Positions 35,588 to 43,856 of a stretch of 64,000 bases of DNA are shown here, piece after piece. How positions within the stretch are numbered: the stretch's first letter is position 1; every line of letters begins with the position of its first letter. The stretch is from Lentilactobacillus sp. Marseille-Q4993. GTDB lineage: Bacteria > Bacillota > Bacilli > Lactobacillales > Lactobacillaceae. The notes beneath the pieces are model-generated. The model worked only from the letters and a program-made list of their open reading frames with translations. It made no database searches and was not told the DNA's origin. The translations under genes and the position numbers were made by a program. The stretch spans positions 1 through 64,000 of the forward strand of contig NZ_CATNVB010000003.1 in the NCBI RefSeq assembly GCF_951230165.1. The letters run 5' to 3'.

Positions 35588-37078
35588 TTAAGAATAAATA
35601 TCATCTAACATTGTTTTTCTATCTTCGTAGATAGTTTGTAGTATAGGAGAATAGCTCAATTCACTATTTTGAAGTTTTTTATCAAGTTTATCCGTATCTA
35701 ATTCTAAACCGTATCTTTCTTCCAAAATACGATGCATTTCACTCAAAGTTACTTTTTTAAAGCTCATAACGCTTTTTATAAAACCAGCTACCGAGGGACG
35801 CTTAGAAATTCTCCTTCCGTGCATTAAAAAAATCATCTGATCATCAATAACTAACGAATAAAAATCATCGTCATTTTGGATAATTCGATTATAAAAGAAT
35901 AAATCAAACCCAGATTCTAGTAATTCATCCTCAAGTCCAACCTTGATCAATTGTGGCAAGGTAAAATACTCATCTACCTCTACCATTTCTTTTACCTTAC
36001 GCAGAAACTCCCTAAACATCATTGGTGTTATTCCACCATCTAGAAGCTTTCTCTCAGTTATCATTTTTTTATCATTCAGATACAACAATCTATATGAAGA
36101 TTCCAATGCCTTGACTCTTGCATCTACCCGTGAATTACCCATTACTTTAAAATCACTAACATTCAATATGTTTCGATTAAGTAAAAAAGAATCTATGGCG
36201 TCTGATAAATTTCGATACTTATTAGAATCAAACAACAAATTATTTGTACACGAATACCCTATTTCATTAAGCATATAACTTGTTATCTTCATTTGAGGAT
36301 AAGACGATGAAAGCATACGTTTAAATTCAGCCATGGTATAAATTGGCTTGCTAAGTTTTTCTTTGAGCTCATCAAACGTTCCGATTTTTTTAATATGCTT
36401 AGGAAGAATCTCTACTGGACCAGTATCTTTATTCTTATGATGTTTATCACTAGCTTGCGGTTGTTCATAATTAGTTTTTACGGTCATTCTTATCGAATTA
36501 CTATTTTCAACCTTATTAAAACTATCACTTACTGTAGTAGATATAGGCATATCTGGCCTCTCAACTTTATCTATGCTCTCTTCATCTACATTCGATTTCT
36601 CATAAAAAGACTCCATCAAATATTCTATTGTATCTTCAGGAAGTTTAAATCTGTAATTGAGGTACATATCTAACCTGTTTTTTAATAGTTTAGATTCCTT
36701 GTCAATAAACTCACGTGCAGATATCCCACCAATTATTAAAACTCCATTTCCGCCATCCACTGATTTAAATTTAGAATATCCAATTATTTGGATTATTTTC
36801 TCTAATTCACGCCAATAGGTTATACCAAGCTCATCCATAAGTGAAATGTTATTTTCGTAAAAATAGGCCACCCCGTAAAAACCAGGTTCTACGTCTAATA
36901 AGCCTTTAATTATCTGATAATAATTTTCGACACTCACCTCATTAAGCTCTAAAATTCCTTTACCTTTAGGCTTAATCAAAGGTAGTGAAAATACCAACTT
37001 TTGAAACGTATACTCATCATAAATCATCATATTCCCAGGAAGCCTATTATTAAACACATAACGTTTAAACATACTCAT
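35588..37078 (-). CDS. Unrecognised defence-operon protein, C-terminal part of a probably interrupted gene
   Basis: A 496-codon frame without a recognised domain. The N-terminal third is alpha/beta with hydrophobic strands, a charged linker lies near residues 165-220 and the C-terminus looks like two helical winged units (ISKRPSVAGFIKSVMSFKKVTLSEMHRILEERYGLE). The reading frame stays open upstream of its first ATG for 44 more codons with coding-like content (VVNGNAPWTLSKEQVREIRQ) and lacks any ATG, GTG or TTG there, until the TAA at 37211-37213 that ends the preceding frame. The ribosome binding site before ATG 37078 is weak (AGGTG 14 bases away). It is therefore probably the second part of one larger gene. 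Confidence 0.7.
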   Translation of the reverse strand: MSMFKRYVFNNRLPGNMMIYDEYTFQKLVFSLPLIKPKGKGILELNEVSVENYYQIIKGLLDVEPGFYGVAYFYENNISLMDELGITYWRELEKIIQIIGYSKFKSVDGGNGVLIIGGISAREFIDKESKLLKNRLDMYLNYRFKLPEDTIEYLMESFYEKSNVDEESIDKVERPDMPISTTVSDSFNKVENSNSIRMTVKTNYEQPQASDKHHKNKDTGPVEILPKHIKKIGTFDELKEKLSKPIYTMAEFKRMLSSSYPQMKITSYMLNEIGYSCTNNLLFDSNKYRNLSDAIDSFLLNRNILNVSDFKVMGNSRVDARVKALESSYRLLYLNDKKMITERKLLDGGITPMMFREFLRKVKEMVEVDEYFTLPQLIKVGLEDELLESGFDLFFYNRIIQNDDDFYSLVIDDQMIFLMHGRRISKRPSVAGFIKSVMSFKKVTLSEMHRILEERYGLELDTDKLDKKLQNSELSYSPILQTIYEDRKTMLDDIYS

Positions 37079-37210
37079 TAGCTTTTTTGTAGCACCTGAA
37101 TGAATGTCATTAACTTGCTTAATTTTTACAATGATACGTGACTGTCTTATCTCTCTAACTTGTTCTTTTGATAACGTCCAGGGTGCATTCCCGTTAACGA
37201 CAATGTTTTT

Positions 37211-37780
37211 TTACTCAGGCATTGTTGTCGAATACGGCTTAGATTTATTTTCAATTTGCGGAATAGTTTGTCTTAATACTCTTTTGGGTTGGTTATCCTT
37301 TGTTTCAATTTCTTTGGGCTGCTCATCGTTCGATTCGTTTATTTCATTTGTTTCGTTGCTATTATGTAACCGTAAATACTCTTGACGCTTAACTTCATTT
37401 ATAAATGGAGTATTCTTAACTAAATCAATGAACGGTGCCTCACCCTTACCATGCTTCAATAAAATAAAATAGTATACGTATTTGGAACTATTAGTAAGCC
37501 ATAAAAAATTTTCTAAAGTTATGTCATACATCTCGATAAAACTTACATATTTTCTTACATCATCAAAGTCTGGTAGCATTTCGAATAATACATTCTTAAA
37601 CTTTTTTGCAACTTCAACTGGAATGCTAAGATTAATAGCAACTGTCTCAGATGAATTGCCATCTAAGAACTCCAACACCAACTTTTTATATCTAAATTCT
37701 ATTTTTAAAAAATCTGATAATTTTCTTGGAAAAAAAGATATTTCAAATAAATTCAAAGCCTTAGAATCACTTTGTCCCAT
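37211..37780 (-). CDS. Unrecognised defence-operon protein, N-terminal part of a probably interrupted gene
   Basis: A 189-codon frame from ATG 37780 (MGQSDSKAL), with a strong GGGGGAAG ribosome binding site; a longer start at 37822 is not supported. It is the first gene of the operon. The middle contains LDGNSSETVAINLSIPVEVAKKFKNVLF, reminiscent of a small alpha/beta domain, and the C-terminal tail is low-complexity and charged (NSNETNEINESNDEQPKEIE), as in an interdomain linker. The frame ends in TAA, and the next 44 codons are in the same frame as the following gene, so both were probably one protein of about 740 residues. Confidence 0.7.
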   Translation of the reverse strand: MGQSDSKALNLFEISFFPRKLSDFLKIEFRYKKLVLEFLDGNSSETVAINLSIPVEVAKKFKNVLFEMLPDFDDVRKYVSFIEMYDITLENFLWLTNSSKYVYYFILLKHGKGEAPFIDLVKNTPFINEVKRQEYLRLHNSNETNEINESNDEQPKEIETKDNQPKRVLRQTIPQIENKSKPYSTTMPE

Positions 37781-37828
37781 TTTACTTCCCCCTCTATTGT
37801 GAAAAAGGTAGAAACACCCCATAATGTC

Positions 37829-37880
37829 ATCATAGTCTATGATTTATAGCCTATGTAACAGTTAATATGATCTATGACAA
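37829..37880 (-). promoter_or_regulatory. Promoter and operator of the defence operon
   Basis: On the minus strand TTGTCA (37875-37880) and TACATA (37852-37857), spacing 17, lie upstream of the first gene. Between the -10 and the gene sits the dyad ATCATAG-T-CTATGAT (37829-37843), a likely repressor site; the half-site CATAG/CTATG recurs three times nearby. The regulator is not identified. Confidence 0.6.
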
Positions 37881-37935
37881 TAATAAAACAAACATTTATA
37901 ATTTTTTCACTTAATATAGTCCGTATAATACCGAT

Positions 37936-38379
37936 TTATATTTTATCCATTCGATCACGAATAAAATACAAAACCAATTGAACACAATAGTCAGTATGCT
38001 TTAATACATCCTCTTCCCAAAAATGTACTGGAATCCATCCCATTTTAGCAAGGGTAACATCAACTCTTTTATCACGATTGATGTTCTCTTCAATTTTCTT
38101 GATCCAATAATCTCTGTTTCGCTTTAGCTTTTCTTTTCTATCATTCCAATTCTTTCCATGCCAAAACTCACCATCCACAAAAACCGCAATTTTATATCTA
38201 GTGATTGCAATATCAGGTGATCCGGGGATCTCTTTGTAATTTTTTCGATACCTGATTCCCTCATGCCAAAGTGACCTAGCAAGAAGAGTTTCAGCCTTAC
38301 TTTCTTTGAGATGAATGTGGCTCATTCTTTTTGACGTTTCAGTAGTAGTTTTATAATTTTTTGGAAATCTCAACTTCAA
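37936..38379 (-). CDS. vsr: Vsr-type (very short patch repair) endonuclease
   Basis: About 148 residues of the Vsr/PD-(D/E)XK family. The N-terminal RMSHIHLKESKAETLLARSL is the classic R-M-x-x-I-x-x-K-x-T/S-K-x-E start; the catalytic core is GSPDIAITRYKIAVFVDGEFWHGKNW, with the Asp and the FVDGEFWHGxxW motif, and LAKMGWIPVHFWEEDV follows. In known systems it repairs T:G mismatches arising from 5-methylcytosine deamination. Placed beside a C5 methyltransferase it fits that role, although it may also act as a nuclease of the system. The start is a TTG at 38379 behind AGGAGG (a second TTG at 38373 is possible). Confidence 0.9.
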   Translation of the reverse strand: MKLRFPKNYKTTTETSKRMSHIHLKESKAETLLARSLWHEGIRYRKNYKEIPGSPDIAITRYKIAVFVDGEFWHGKNWNDRKEKLKRNRDYWIKKIEENINRDKRVDVTLAKMGWIPVHFWEEDVLKHTDYCVQLVLYFIRDRMDKI

Positions 38380-38414
38380 AGCACCTCCTAGCAAAAAACC
38401 AAAACAAAAAACAT

Positions 38415-38444
38415 TTGATCACTAAAGCTTCTAACATGTATAAT
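38415..38444 (+). promoter_or_regulatory. Promoter of the C5 methyltransferase gene
   Basis: TTGATC (38415-38420) and a perfect TATAAT (38439-38444), spacing 18, lie upstream of the methyltransferase ATG at 38485. Confidence 0.75.
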
Positions 38445-38484
38445 GGCAGTACTGAACCAATAACGAAAGGGCGTATTAATAAAT

Positions 38485-39750
38485 ATGAAAAAAAGGGTAG
38501 CCGAGCTATTCGCAGGCGTTGGCGGATTTCACGTTGGACTAGACGCTTTAAATACGGGATGGTCTTTCGTGTACGCTAACCAGTGGGAACCAGGGAAAAA
38601 GAATCAGTATGCATTCGACTGTTATGCCAAACACTTTAGTGGTACAGAAATACTCTCAAACGAGGATATTAACACTGTTGACAAGACACAAATTCCTGAT
38701 TTTGATTTGCTTGTCGGGGGATTCCCTTGTCAAGACTACTCTGTTGCACATTCCGGAGCTAAAGGTATTGAGGGAAAAAAGGGGGTATTATGGTGGGATA
38801 TCAGAGACACCATTCAAGAAAAATTACCACCTTTTGTTTTGTTAGAGAATGTTGATCGCCTTCTATCTTCTCCTGGGAAAAAGCAGCGTGGAAGGGATTT
38901 TGGAATGATTCTTTATACTCTTAACCAGTTAGGGTACGGAGCACAATGGCGTGTTATAAATGCTGCAGACTATGGCTTCCCACAAAAAAGGCGTCGAGTT
39001 TTTATATTTGCATATAGAAAAAGCACCAACTACTTTAAAAGTTTAAGCGAAGCTTCAAACCTCAAGTTGGCGCTGATTAATTACAGCGTATATAACGAAG
39101 CATTACCAATAAAGCAATCCTTAACTATGGAAAAGGAAACCTCTCTTGACAATTATTTAGATATTGTAGATTTTTCTGATACATTCTCCTTTCATTTTGA
39201 AAACACTGGTATTATGCATGGAACCGATGTGTTTACAGCTAAATATGAGGCTAACTACTCTGGGCCTTTTACTGTTTTAAACGATATTGTTTTAGATGAA
39301 GTCAACGATGAAACTCTAATTGTTGAGGATAAACCAGAAAAATTAGAGAAATTTAAGTATTTAAAGGGATCGAAAAAAGAGATTCGCACAACACCAGCCG
39401 GTTATAGTTACAACTATAGTGAAGGTGGAATGTCATTTCCCGATTTACTAGATAGGCCCGGACGAACAATCCTCACCTCTGAACATTCTATAAACCGAAG
39501 CACACATGTTATCCGAGATAAAACATCTGGTAAGTTAAGGTTATTAACACCATTAGAATGCGAAAGAATGCAAACATTCCCCGACAACTGGACTGAAGGT
39601 ATGCCAAAAAGTGCTCGATACTTCACGATGGGTAATGCTTTAGTTTGTGGACTAGTAACTAAAATCGGTAAGGGCATAGATAAAATCATCAGTATGGAAC
39701 CAAAAGAAATAACCAAAGATACTGTAAAAACTGCACCCATCTATCATTAA
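38485..39750 (+). CDS. DNA (cytosine-5-)-methyltransferase
   Basis: A 421-residue type II C5 methyltransferase. Motif I is ELFAGVGGFHVGLD (AdoMet), motif IV GGFPCQDYSVA with the catalytic Cys, motif VI PPFVLLENVDRLL, motif VIII FPQKRRRVFIFAY, and motifs IX-X TPLECERMQTFPDNWTEG and MGNALVCGLV. The target recognition region is between VIII and IX; the sequence recognised cannot be predicted by eye. It is divergent from the Vsr gene and belongs to the defence cluster, where it should protect host DNA from the nuclease arm. Its terminator is at 39761-39789. Confidence 0.95.
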   Translation: MKKRVAELFAGVGGFHVGLDALNTGWSFVYANQWEPGKKNQYAFDCYAKHFSGTEILSNEDINTVDKTQIPDFDLLVGGFPCQDYSVAHSGAKGIEGKKGVLWWDIRDTIQEKLPPFVLLENVDRLLSSPGKKQRGRDFGMILYTLNQLGYGAQWRVINAADYGFPQKRRRVFIFAYRKSTNYFKSLSEASNLKLALINYSVYNEALPIKQSLTMEKETSLDNYLDIVDFSDTFSFHFENTGIMHGTDVFTAKYEANYSGPFTVLNDIVLDEVNDETLIVEDKPEKLEKFKYLKGSKKEIRTTPAGYSYNYSEGGMSFPDLLDRPGRTILTSEHSINRSTHVIRDKTSGKLRLLTPLECERMQTFPDNWTEGMPKSARYFTMGNALVCGLVTKIGKGIDKIISMEPKEITKDTVKTAPIYH

Positions 39751-39760
39751 TATACCATCA

Positions 39761-39789
39761 ACTAGCTGCTTTCTGTAGCTAGTTTTTTT
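39761..39789 (+). terminator. Terminator of the C5 methyltransferase
   Basis: AACTAGCT pairs with AGCTAGTT, followed by a T run. Confidence 0.8.
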
Positions 39790-39790
39790 A

Positions 39791-40795
39791 TCAATATCCC
39801 GCACTTTCCAGCACTTGCTTAACAAATGATTTAACTCCTGATTGACGACGGTTAACTGTTGTTACCCCTATCTTTCTAGTCTCAGGCAAATCAGCAGTTT
39901 CCTTTAAAATTTCAGCTGCTAATTCCGATTTTGAAACATCTAATCGCTTTAATAACTTAAGCAAAACATACCTAAATGATTCATGACCCGCTAGCTGCTC
40001 AATTAATAGCTTATATCTATTATCTTTATTAGCTACCGCAATTTTTTTGCCAGTTTCAGTCAGCACCGTTTCTAACACATAATTATGCTTTTTCCTGTCT
40101 GCAAGCCCAAGATACCCAAGCATATCTGAATAGTAACCAAATTGGCGGGCATCATACTTAAATGCGTCCATAAAGGCCTCTTTACTACCCACATTGACCT
40201 TCTCATCACTATCAGTTTTATAGGTTTCACCAGTAGACAACATAACAAGATAATCAACTACCATTTGAACATTATTTGCTTGAGGATATGAAACAAAATT
40301 TCCATCAGAATACTTTGGATAAGGCTTTACAGGGACTGATTCAATCATTGAAATCATCTCATCCCTAGTCAAAGTTTCACTGGTATTATCTCCAACTGTA
40401 AACCGATATTCTTTTATAAATTGCAATGAATTCAAATCTCCCTGATCAGTAAATTGATAGACGTTAAACTGATAATCATCAGCAGTTTTTACAAAATAAC
40501 AGGTATAAATATCTTTATAGATACCTGTGTTATCCATTATTTTATGAACTAACATATTCGGAATAAATAACTGACGAATATTGAAATCCTCTGGTAGCTT
40601 CATTTTTGATTCAATCACCATAACAGAACCTTCAGATTCATAAACTCCGTCGATCTCCGATTGCCACGTTTTTAAAGTAATTGGCATTTTTTTAACAGTA
40701 GTTTCATTTTGCTTTGTATTTAAAACAAACTCGGCACCATCAACGTTATTCTTACCACTCAAAGTACTAACAACATTTTCATTTCTTGAATCCAA
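39791..40795 (-). CDS. PD-(D/E)XK restriction endonuclease, C-terminal part
   Basis: A 334-codon frame with the nuclease motif EIDGVYESEGSVMVIESKMKLP (Asp then ExK, residues about 48-68) next to an FNIRQLFIPN helix, typical of type II restriction enzymes paired with Dam-type methyltransferases. Its only start candidate is a TTG four bases behind the stop of the preceding frame, without a good ribosome binding site. Removing one T from the TTTTTT run on the coding strand (40802-40807) joins it in frame to the upstream 158-codon part, giving about 490 residues. It may therefore be half of one gene, through error, decay or slippage switching. Confidence 0.75.
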   Translation of the reverse strand: MDSRNENVVSTLSGKNNVDGAEFVLNTKQNETTVKKMPITLKTWQSEIDGVYESEGSVMVIESKMKLPEDFNIRQLFIPNMLVHKIMDNTGIYKDIYTCYFVKTADDYQFNVYQFTDQGDLNSLQFIKEYRFTVGDNTSETLTRDEMISMIESVPVKPYPKYSDGNFVSYPQANNVQMVVDYLVMLSTGETYKTDSDEKVNVGSKEAFMDAFKYDARQFGYYSDMLGYLGLADRKKHNYVLETVLTETGKKIAVANKDNRYKLLIEQLAGHESFRYVLLKLLKRLDVSKSELAAEILKETADLPETRKIGVTTVNRRQSGVKSFVKQVLESAGY

Positions 40796-40799
40796 GTCT

Positions 40800-41276
40800 C
40801 TAAAAAATCGCTTTTAACATCCCAGTTATTTCGGCAACAGCTTGTGCGGCTGGCTCTGTCGTAATGTTATTAAAGTCCAGACTTGCAATTTCAATTGAAC
40901 TATTAACCTTACTAATAGGAACAGCCTTATTTTCAATCTTATGATACATATCAAAAGTAGCAATTCGATAATTGTTTTTCCCGACAGGTAAAATTTCTAG
41001 TCCATATTCTTTAAAGATATTTGGTAAGTCAGACGAAAAATCAAATTTTAAAATATTTCGATTATCCGGAATATTGTTTGAATGTTCAGGATATCTTTCA
41101 CGATATGCCCTTCTAACAGTTTCATTTCGCATCATCTGATTTGTATTAATGTCAAAGTAACCATGATCCTCAATCTTTTGCGTAATTCCATATACTTCAA
41201 ACAGAACGCTCCAAGCTCTACTCGGATTATTATCTCGTTTTTCATTTGGCTTTAAATCTTTATGTACTAACTTCAT
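40800..41276 (-). CDS. N-terminal part of the restriction endonuclease
   Basis: A 158-codon frame from ATG 41276 (MKLVHKDLK), with AAAGGGG before it; the upstream ATG at 41315 lacks a site. It has no motif I can name by eye. Its C-terminal helix EPAAQAVAEITGMLKAIF runs straight into the TTTTTT run and, after a one-base shift, into RDLDSRNENVVSTLSGKN of the next frame, which reads like one domain boundary. It is therefore most likely the N-terminal domain of the nuclease encoded next. Confidence 0.7.
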   Translation of the reverse strand: MKLVHKDLKPNEKRDNNPSRAWSVLFEVYGITQKIEDHGYFDINTNQMMRNETVRRAYRERYPEHSNNIPDNRNILKFDFSSDLPNIFKEYGLEILPVGKNNYRIATFDMYHKIENKAVPISKVNSSIEIASLDFNNITTEPAAQAVAEITGMLKAIF

Positions 41277-41377
41277 ATAAATCCCCTTTAATTTCATATA
41301 TTCATTTTTTAGCATAACAAGTCATTAAATGACTGTATATAAAAATGACGAAATTCTTAGAATTCCGTCATTAATAA

Positions 41378-42394
41378 TCAGTAAGTTGTAATAATAACTT
41401 CGCCAACCTTGCCACGTTTTTTACCATTAGAGTTAATCGATCTTGAAGCCTGAACCTCATGAATATGAAAAGCATTATCACTATACAGTTCATGAACTAG
41501 CGGTACATCTGCATTGGAAAGCATAACCTTTGCACCCCTGCCTGCCAAGTTCAAAGCCGTATCGCGTAATTGCTCTTGCTGTAGAAGGCCAAAGCCATCA
41601 GAAGTATAACTTGTAAATGCAGCTGTTGGGCTAACAGGAACATACGGCGGATCGAAATAGACAAAATCATTCGTCTTTGCATCATTTACAGCAACCCGAT
41701 AATCGCCGTTCAAAATTGTAATATCATTTTTTTGAAGATAATTACTTACAGGAATGATAGTCGGTGAAACGATTGTTGGATTTGCGTATGTGCCATAGGG
41801 AACATTGTTCTGCCCTTTCGAATTAACCCGCCAGAGGCCGTTGTATCCAGTCTTATTCATGTAAATAAATCTGGCTGCTCTTTCAGTAGAAGTCATTTTA
41901 ACGATCCGACCATCACGATCGGCAGCCCTTAAATCAAGGTAATAATCCTTCGTATTGTTCTGCTTGTGCTCTTTCAAATCTTCAATTAACTCAGTTGGAT
42001 TGTTTTTAACAGCATTCCAAGTGTTAGTAAGCTCAAAGTTCCAGTCATTAATGACAGCATGATGAGGCTGAATAGATAACAACAATGCCCCACCACCAAT
42101 AAATGGTTCATAATATGTATCAAAATCTTCTGGAACGTACTTTTTCAACTCATGAAGAAGTTGACGTTTACCACCAACCCATTTAATAAACGGAGCTAGG
42201 CTATCTTTTTTAGCAAGATCAATAACATTGGTTCCAAGCACCTCAGAAACTGAATTAAGATACTCTGGCTTCCACTCAGTTAGGGGTTTGTTCTTCATTG
42301 AAGCAAGAGTTGTGTAGGTTATTCCAGCCCTATTGGCAAGGCTCTTTAACGTTAAATTATATTCTTTGGAAATTTCTTGGATTTGCATAGGCAT
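41378..42394 (-). CDS. Dam-family DNA adenine-N6 methyltransferase with N-terminal HTH
   Basis: A 338-residue protein. Residues 1-62 form an XRE-like HTH (QIQEISKEYNLTLKSLANRAGITYTTLASMKN), followed by a D12-class methyltransferase: motif X/I FIKWVGGKRQLLHEL and YYEPFIGGGALLL, the target-region segment MNKTGYNGLWRVNSKG, motif IV YFDPPYVPVS and the ending SINSNGKKRGKVGEVIITTY. The fused HTH probably lets the enzyme repress its own operon, as C-proteins do. With the downstream endonuclease it forms a second, independent restriction-modification module. A target of GATC type is typical of the family but not proven here. Confidence 0.92.
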   Translation of the reverse strand: MPMQIQEISKEYNLTLKSLANRAGITYTTLASMKNKPLTEWKPEYLNSVSEVLGTNVIDLAKKDSLAPFIKWVGGKRQLLHELKKYVPEDFDTYYEPFIGGGALLLSIQPHHAVINDWNFELTNTWNAVKNNPTELIEDLKEHKQNNTKDYYLDLRAADRDGRIVKMTSTERAARFIYMNKTGYNGLWRVNSKGQNNVPYGTYANPTIVSPTIIPVSNYLQKNDITILNGDYRVAVNDAKTNDFVYFDPPYVPVSPTAAFTSYTSDGFGLLQQEQLRDTALNLAGRGAKVMLSNADVPLVHELYSDNAFHIHEVQASRSINSNGKKRGKVGEVIITTY

Positions 42395-42495
42395 CTCGTC
42401 TTTCGTATTCGTTGACTATATTATATCCATAAATACAGCTAATGACAATTTATTTTTGACTAAATATAAAATACGAAAGATAATCATTCATTCTT

Positions 42496-42906
42496 TTAAA
42501 TTCTTGCAAACAAATTACTTCTCGATGACAAAAACTTTTTCCCATCCAACACCACATACATCCTGTTTTTACTGATCTTTTTGATCTTCATGGTGTGATG
42601 CCTTTTAAACCCATCAATAAATCTACGGGCCTTTACCGTATACGTTGCTTTACCATTTTTGCTCCACTTTAAGTTTTCAAATTGGTCAGGCATCCCCATC
42701 ATCGTGGCAAACTCCATTTTCTTGTTTGTTACCAACAGACGGTTAGTATCACTACCAATTGTTCGTTTTATCGTTCTTGTTTTCCACTTACCCTTTAGCG
42801 CACTTGGCATTCCAGAGTGCCATTTAGCTGCGTGGGCATTTGTTTCTGTCGCAACACCAGTAGTAAGTATTGCCCCTGCTAGTAGTATCAATGATATCTT
42901 TTTCAT
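42496..42906 (-). CDS. Small secreted protein of the MPxxLxGxW family
   Basis: 136 residues from ATG 42906 (MKKISLILL), preceded by GGAGG; the frame to 42966 would overlap the preceding gene and hide the signal peptide. Signal peptide MKKISLILLAGAILTTGVA, then SGMPSALKGKWKTRT, the family motif near the mature N-terminus. The rest is basic and cysteine-free. Two beta-rich segments (TYTVKARRFIDGFK, MKIKKISKNRMYVVLDGKKF) suggest a small beta-barrel. Function is unknown. Confidence 0.8.
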   Translation of the reverse strand: MKKISLILLAGAILTTGVATETNAHAAKWHSGMPSALKGKWKTRTIKRTIGSDTNRLLVTNKKMEFATMMGMPDQFENLKWSKNGKATYTVKARRFIDGFKRHHTMKIKKISKNRMYVVLDGKKFLSSRSNLFARI

Positions 42907-42925
42907 TTCAAATAGATCCTCCAAG

Positions 42926-43351
42926 TTAAAATTTAGCCGGAACCGTATACATAAAAGCCGGCACAAAGCTAGTATAAACCGCCATTCCTTTACCTTGTTC
43001 TCTTGTTGAAAGCATCACTCTTTGATACTTACCTGCAATTTTCATTTTATAAGGTGCGTATGAGAAATCATAATCAAATTTGTACCATGGGTATTTTTTC
43101 CAATGATGATTACCAATCTTCATCTTAGCTTTTCCTTTATATTTTAAAGGCATGTAAAACGTCTTGCTTTGGTTTTCCTTTTCATAAATTCCGTGCTTGG
43201 TTACCTTATAGCTATTCATGTTATCGCCTGCTTTAAAATACCAATGACCTCTCAGTGATTTTGGAGTGGTCATCGCTGACGCAGAAACACCAGTTCCAGA
43301 AAGCATCAAAATTCCAGTAACAACTGATAATCCCATCTTCGATAATTTCAT
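42926..43351 (-). CDS. Small secreted protein of the same family
   Basis: A 141-residue exported protein: signal peptide SKMGLSVVTGILMLSGTG, a cleavage region at SASAM, then TTPKSLRGHWYFKAGDNMN, the shared motif. It is rich in Tyr, Lys and Trp. It is transcribed just ahead of the 42496 gene with 19 bases between them, so the two are an operon. A lipocalin-like or other small beta-barrel fold is possible; no enzymatic motif is visible. Confidence 0.8.
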   Translation of the reverse strand: MKLSKMGLSVVTGILMLSGTGVSASAMTTPKSLRGHWYFKAGDNMNSYKVTKHGIYEKENQSKTFYMPLKYKGKAKMKIGNHHWKKYPWYKFDYDFSYAPYKMKIAGKYQRVMLSTREQGKGMAVYTSFVPAFMYTVPAKF

Positions 43352-43443
43352 TTGTATTCCCCCATTTATTATTCTATATTGATAATATACTTATAATACA
43401 CCTGTCAATATAAGACAAACTATTTTTGGGGGGAGATTAAAAT

Positions 43444-43833
43444 ATGAAATTAATTAAATCAGCCATATTAACAACTATGGCTATAGGGTTTATGGGTGTT
43501 TCCACAAGCCAGACTTCGTTTGCAAGTCAAAAATCAGTCAAATCCACTTCAAGTTTTAAACTAACAAGGATGCCAAAATCCAGTAGAGGAACTTGAATCT
43601 ATCATTATAACAAACACGTTTACACCAAGATTTACATAACTAAGTACAAGTTTGCTTACAGAAAAGATAACAACACCGCAAAATTCCAACTTGCCGTTTC
43701 TAAATTTAATCATAAGAAGAATCAGTTTTATTTATATAGTCCACAAGCAGATCCAACCGTCGTAAAGTGGTCACATCACAGCTTGTACATGCTTAATAGA
43801 TCATGGGGAAAAATGACTAGAATTTCAAAATAA
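43444..43833 (+). pseudogene. Secreted-protein family member broken by TGA at the conserved Trp
   Basis: A 130-codon frame with GGGGGGAG before its ATG and a signal peptide (MKLIKSAILTTMAIGFMG), then LTRMPKSSRGT and a TGA at 43594-43596. In all close relatives here this position is Trp (RGTW, RGNW, RGHW, KGKW). TGG to TGA is one transition. Downstream the frame stays open for 78 codons with normal family composition, to a TAA at 43831-43833. This is a recent nonsense allele, a sequence error, or, less likely, readthrough. Confidence 0.85.
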
Positions 43834-43856
43834 CTTATCAAACGGGGGAACACATT

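Noticed and set aside
31014-39750. Assignment of the defence block to DISARM, BREX, Dnd or Zorya
   Set aside because: No DUF1998 protein (DISARM), no PglX/PglZ/BrxC-type proteins, no DndACDE set and no ZorAB motor are visible. Only single elements are shared (PLD, SNF2, C5 methyltransferase, ParB-like).
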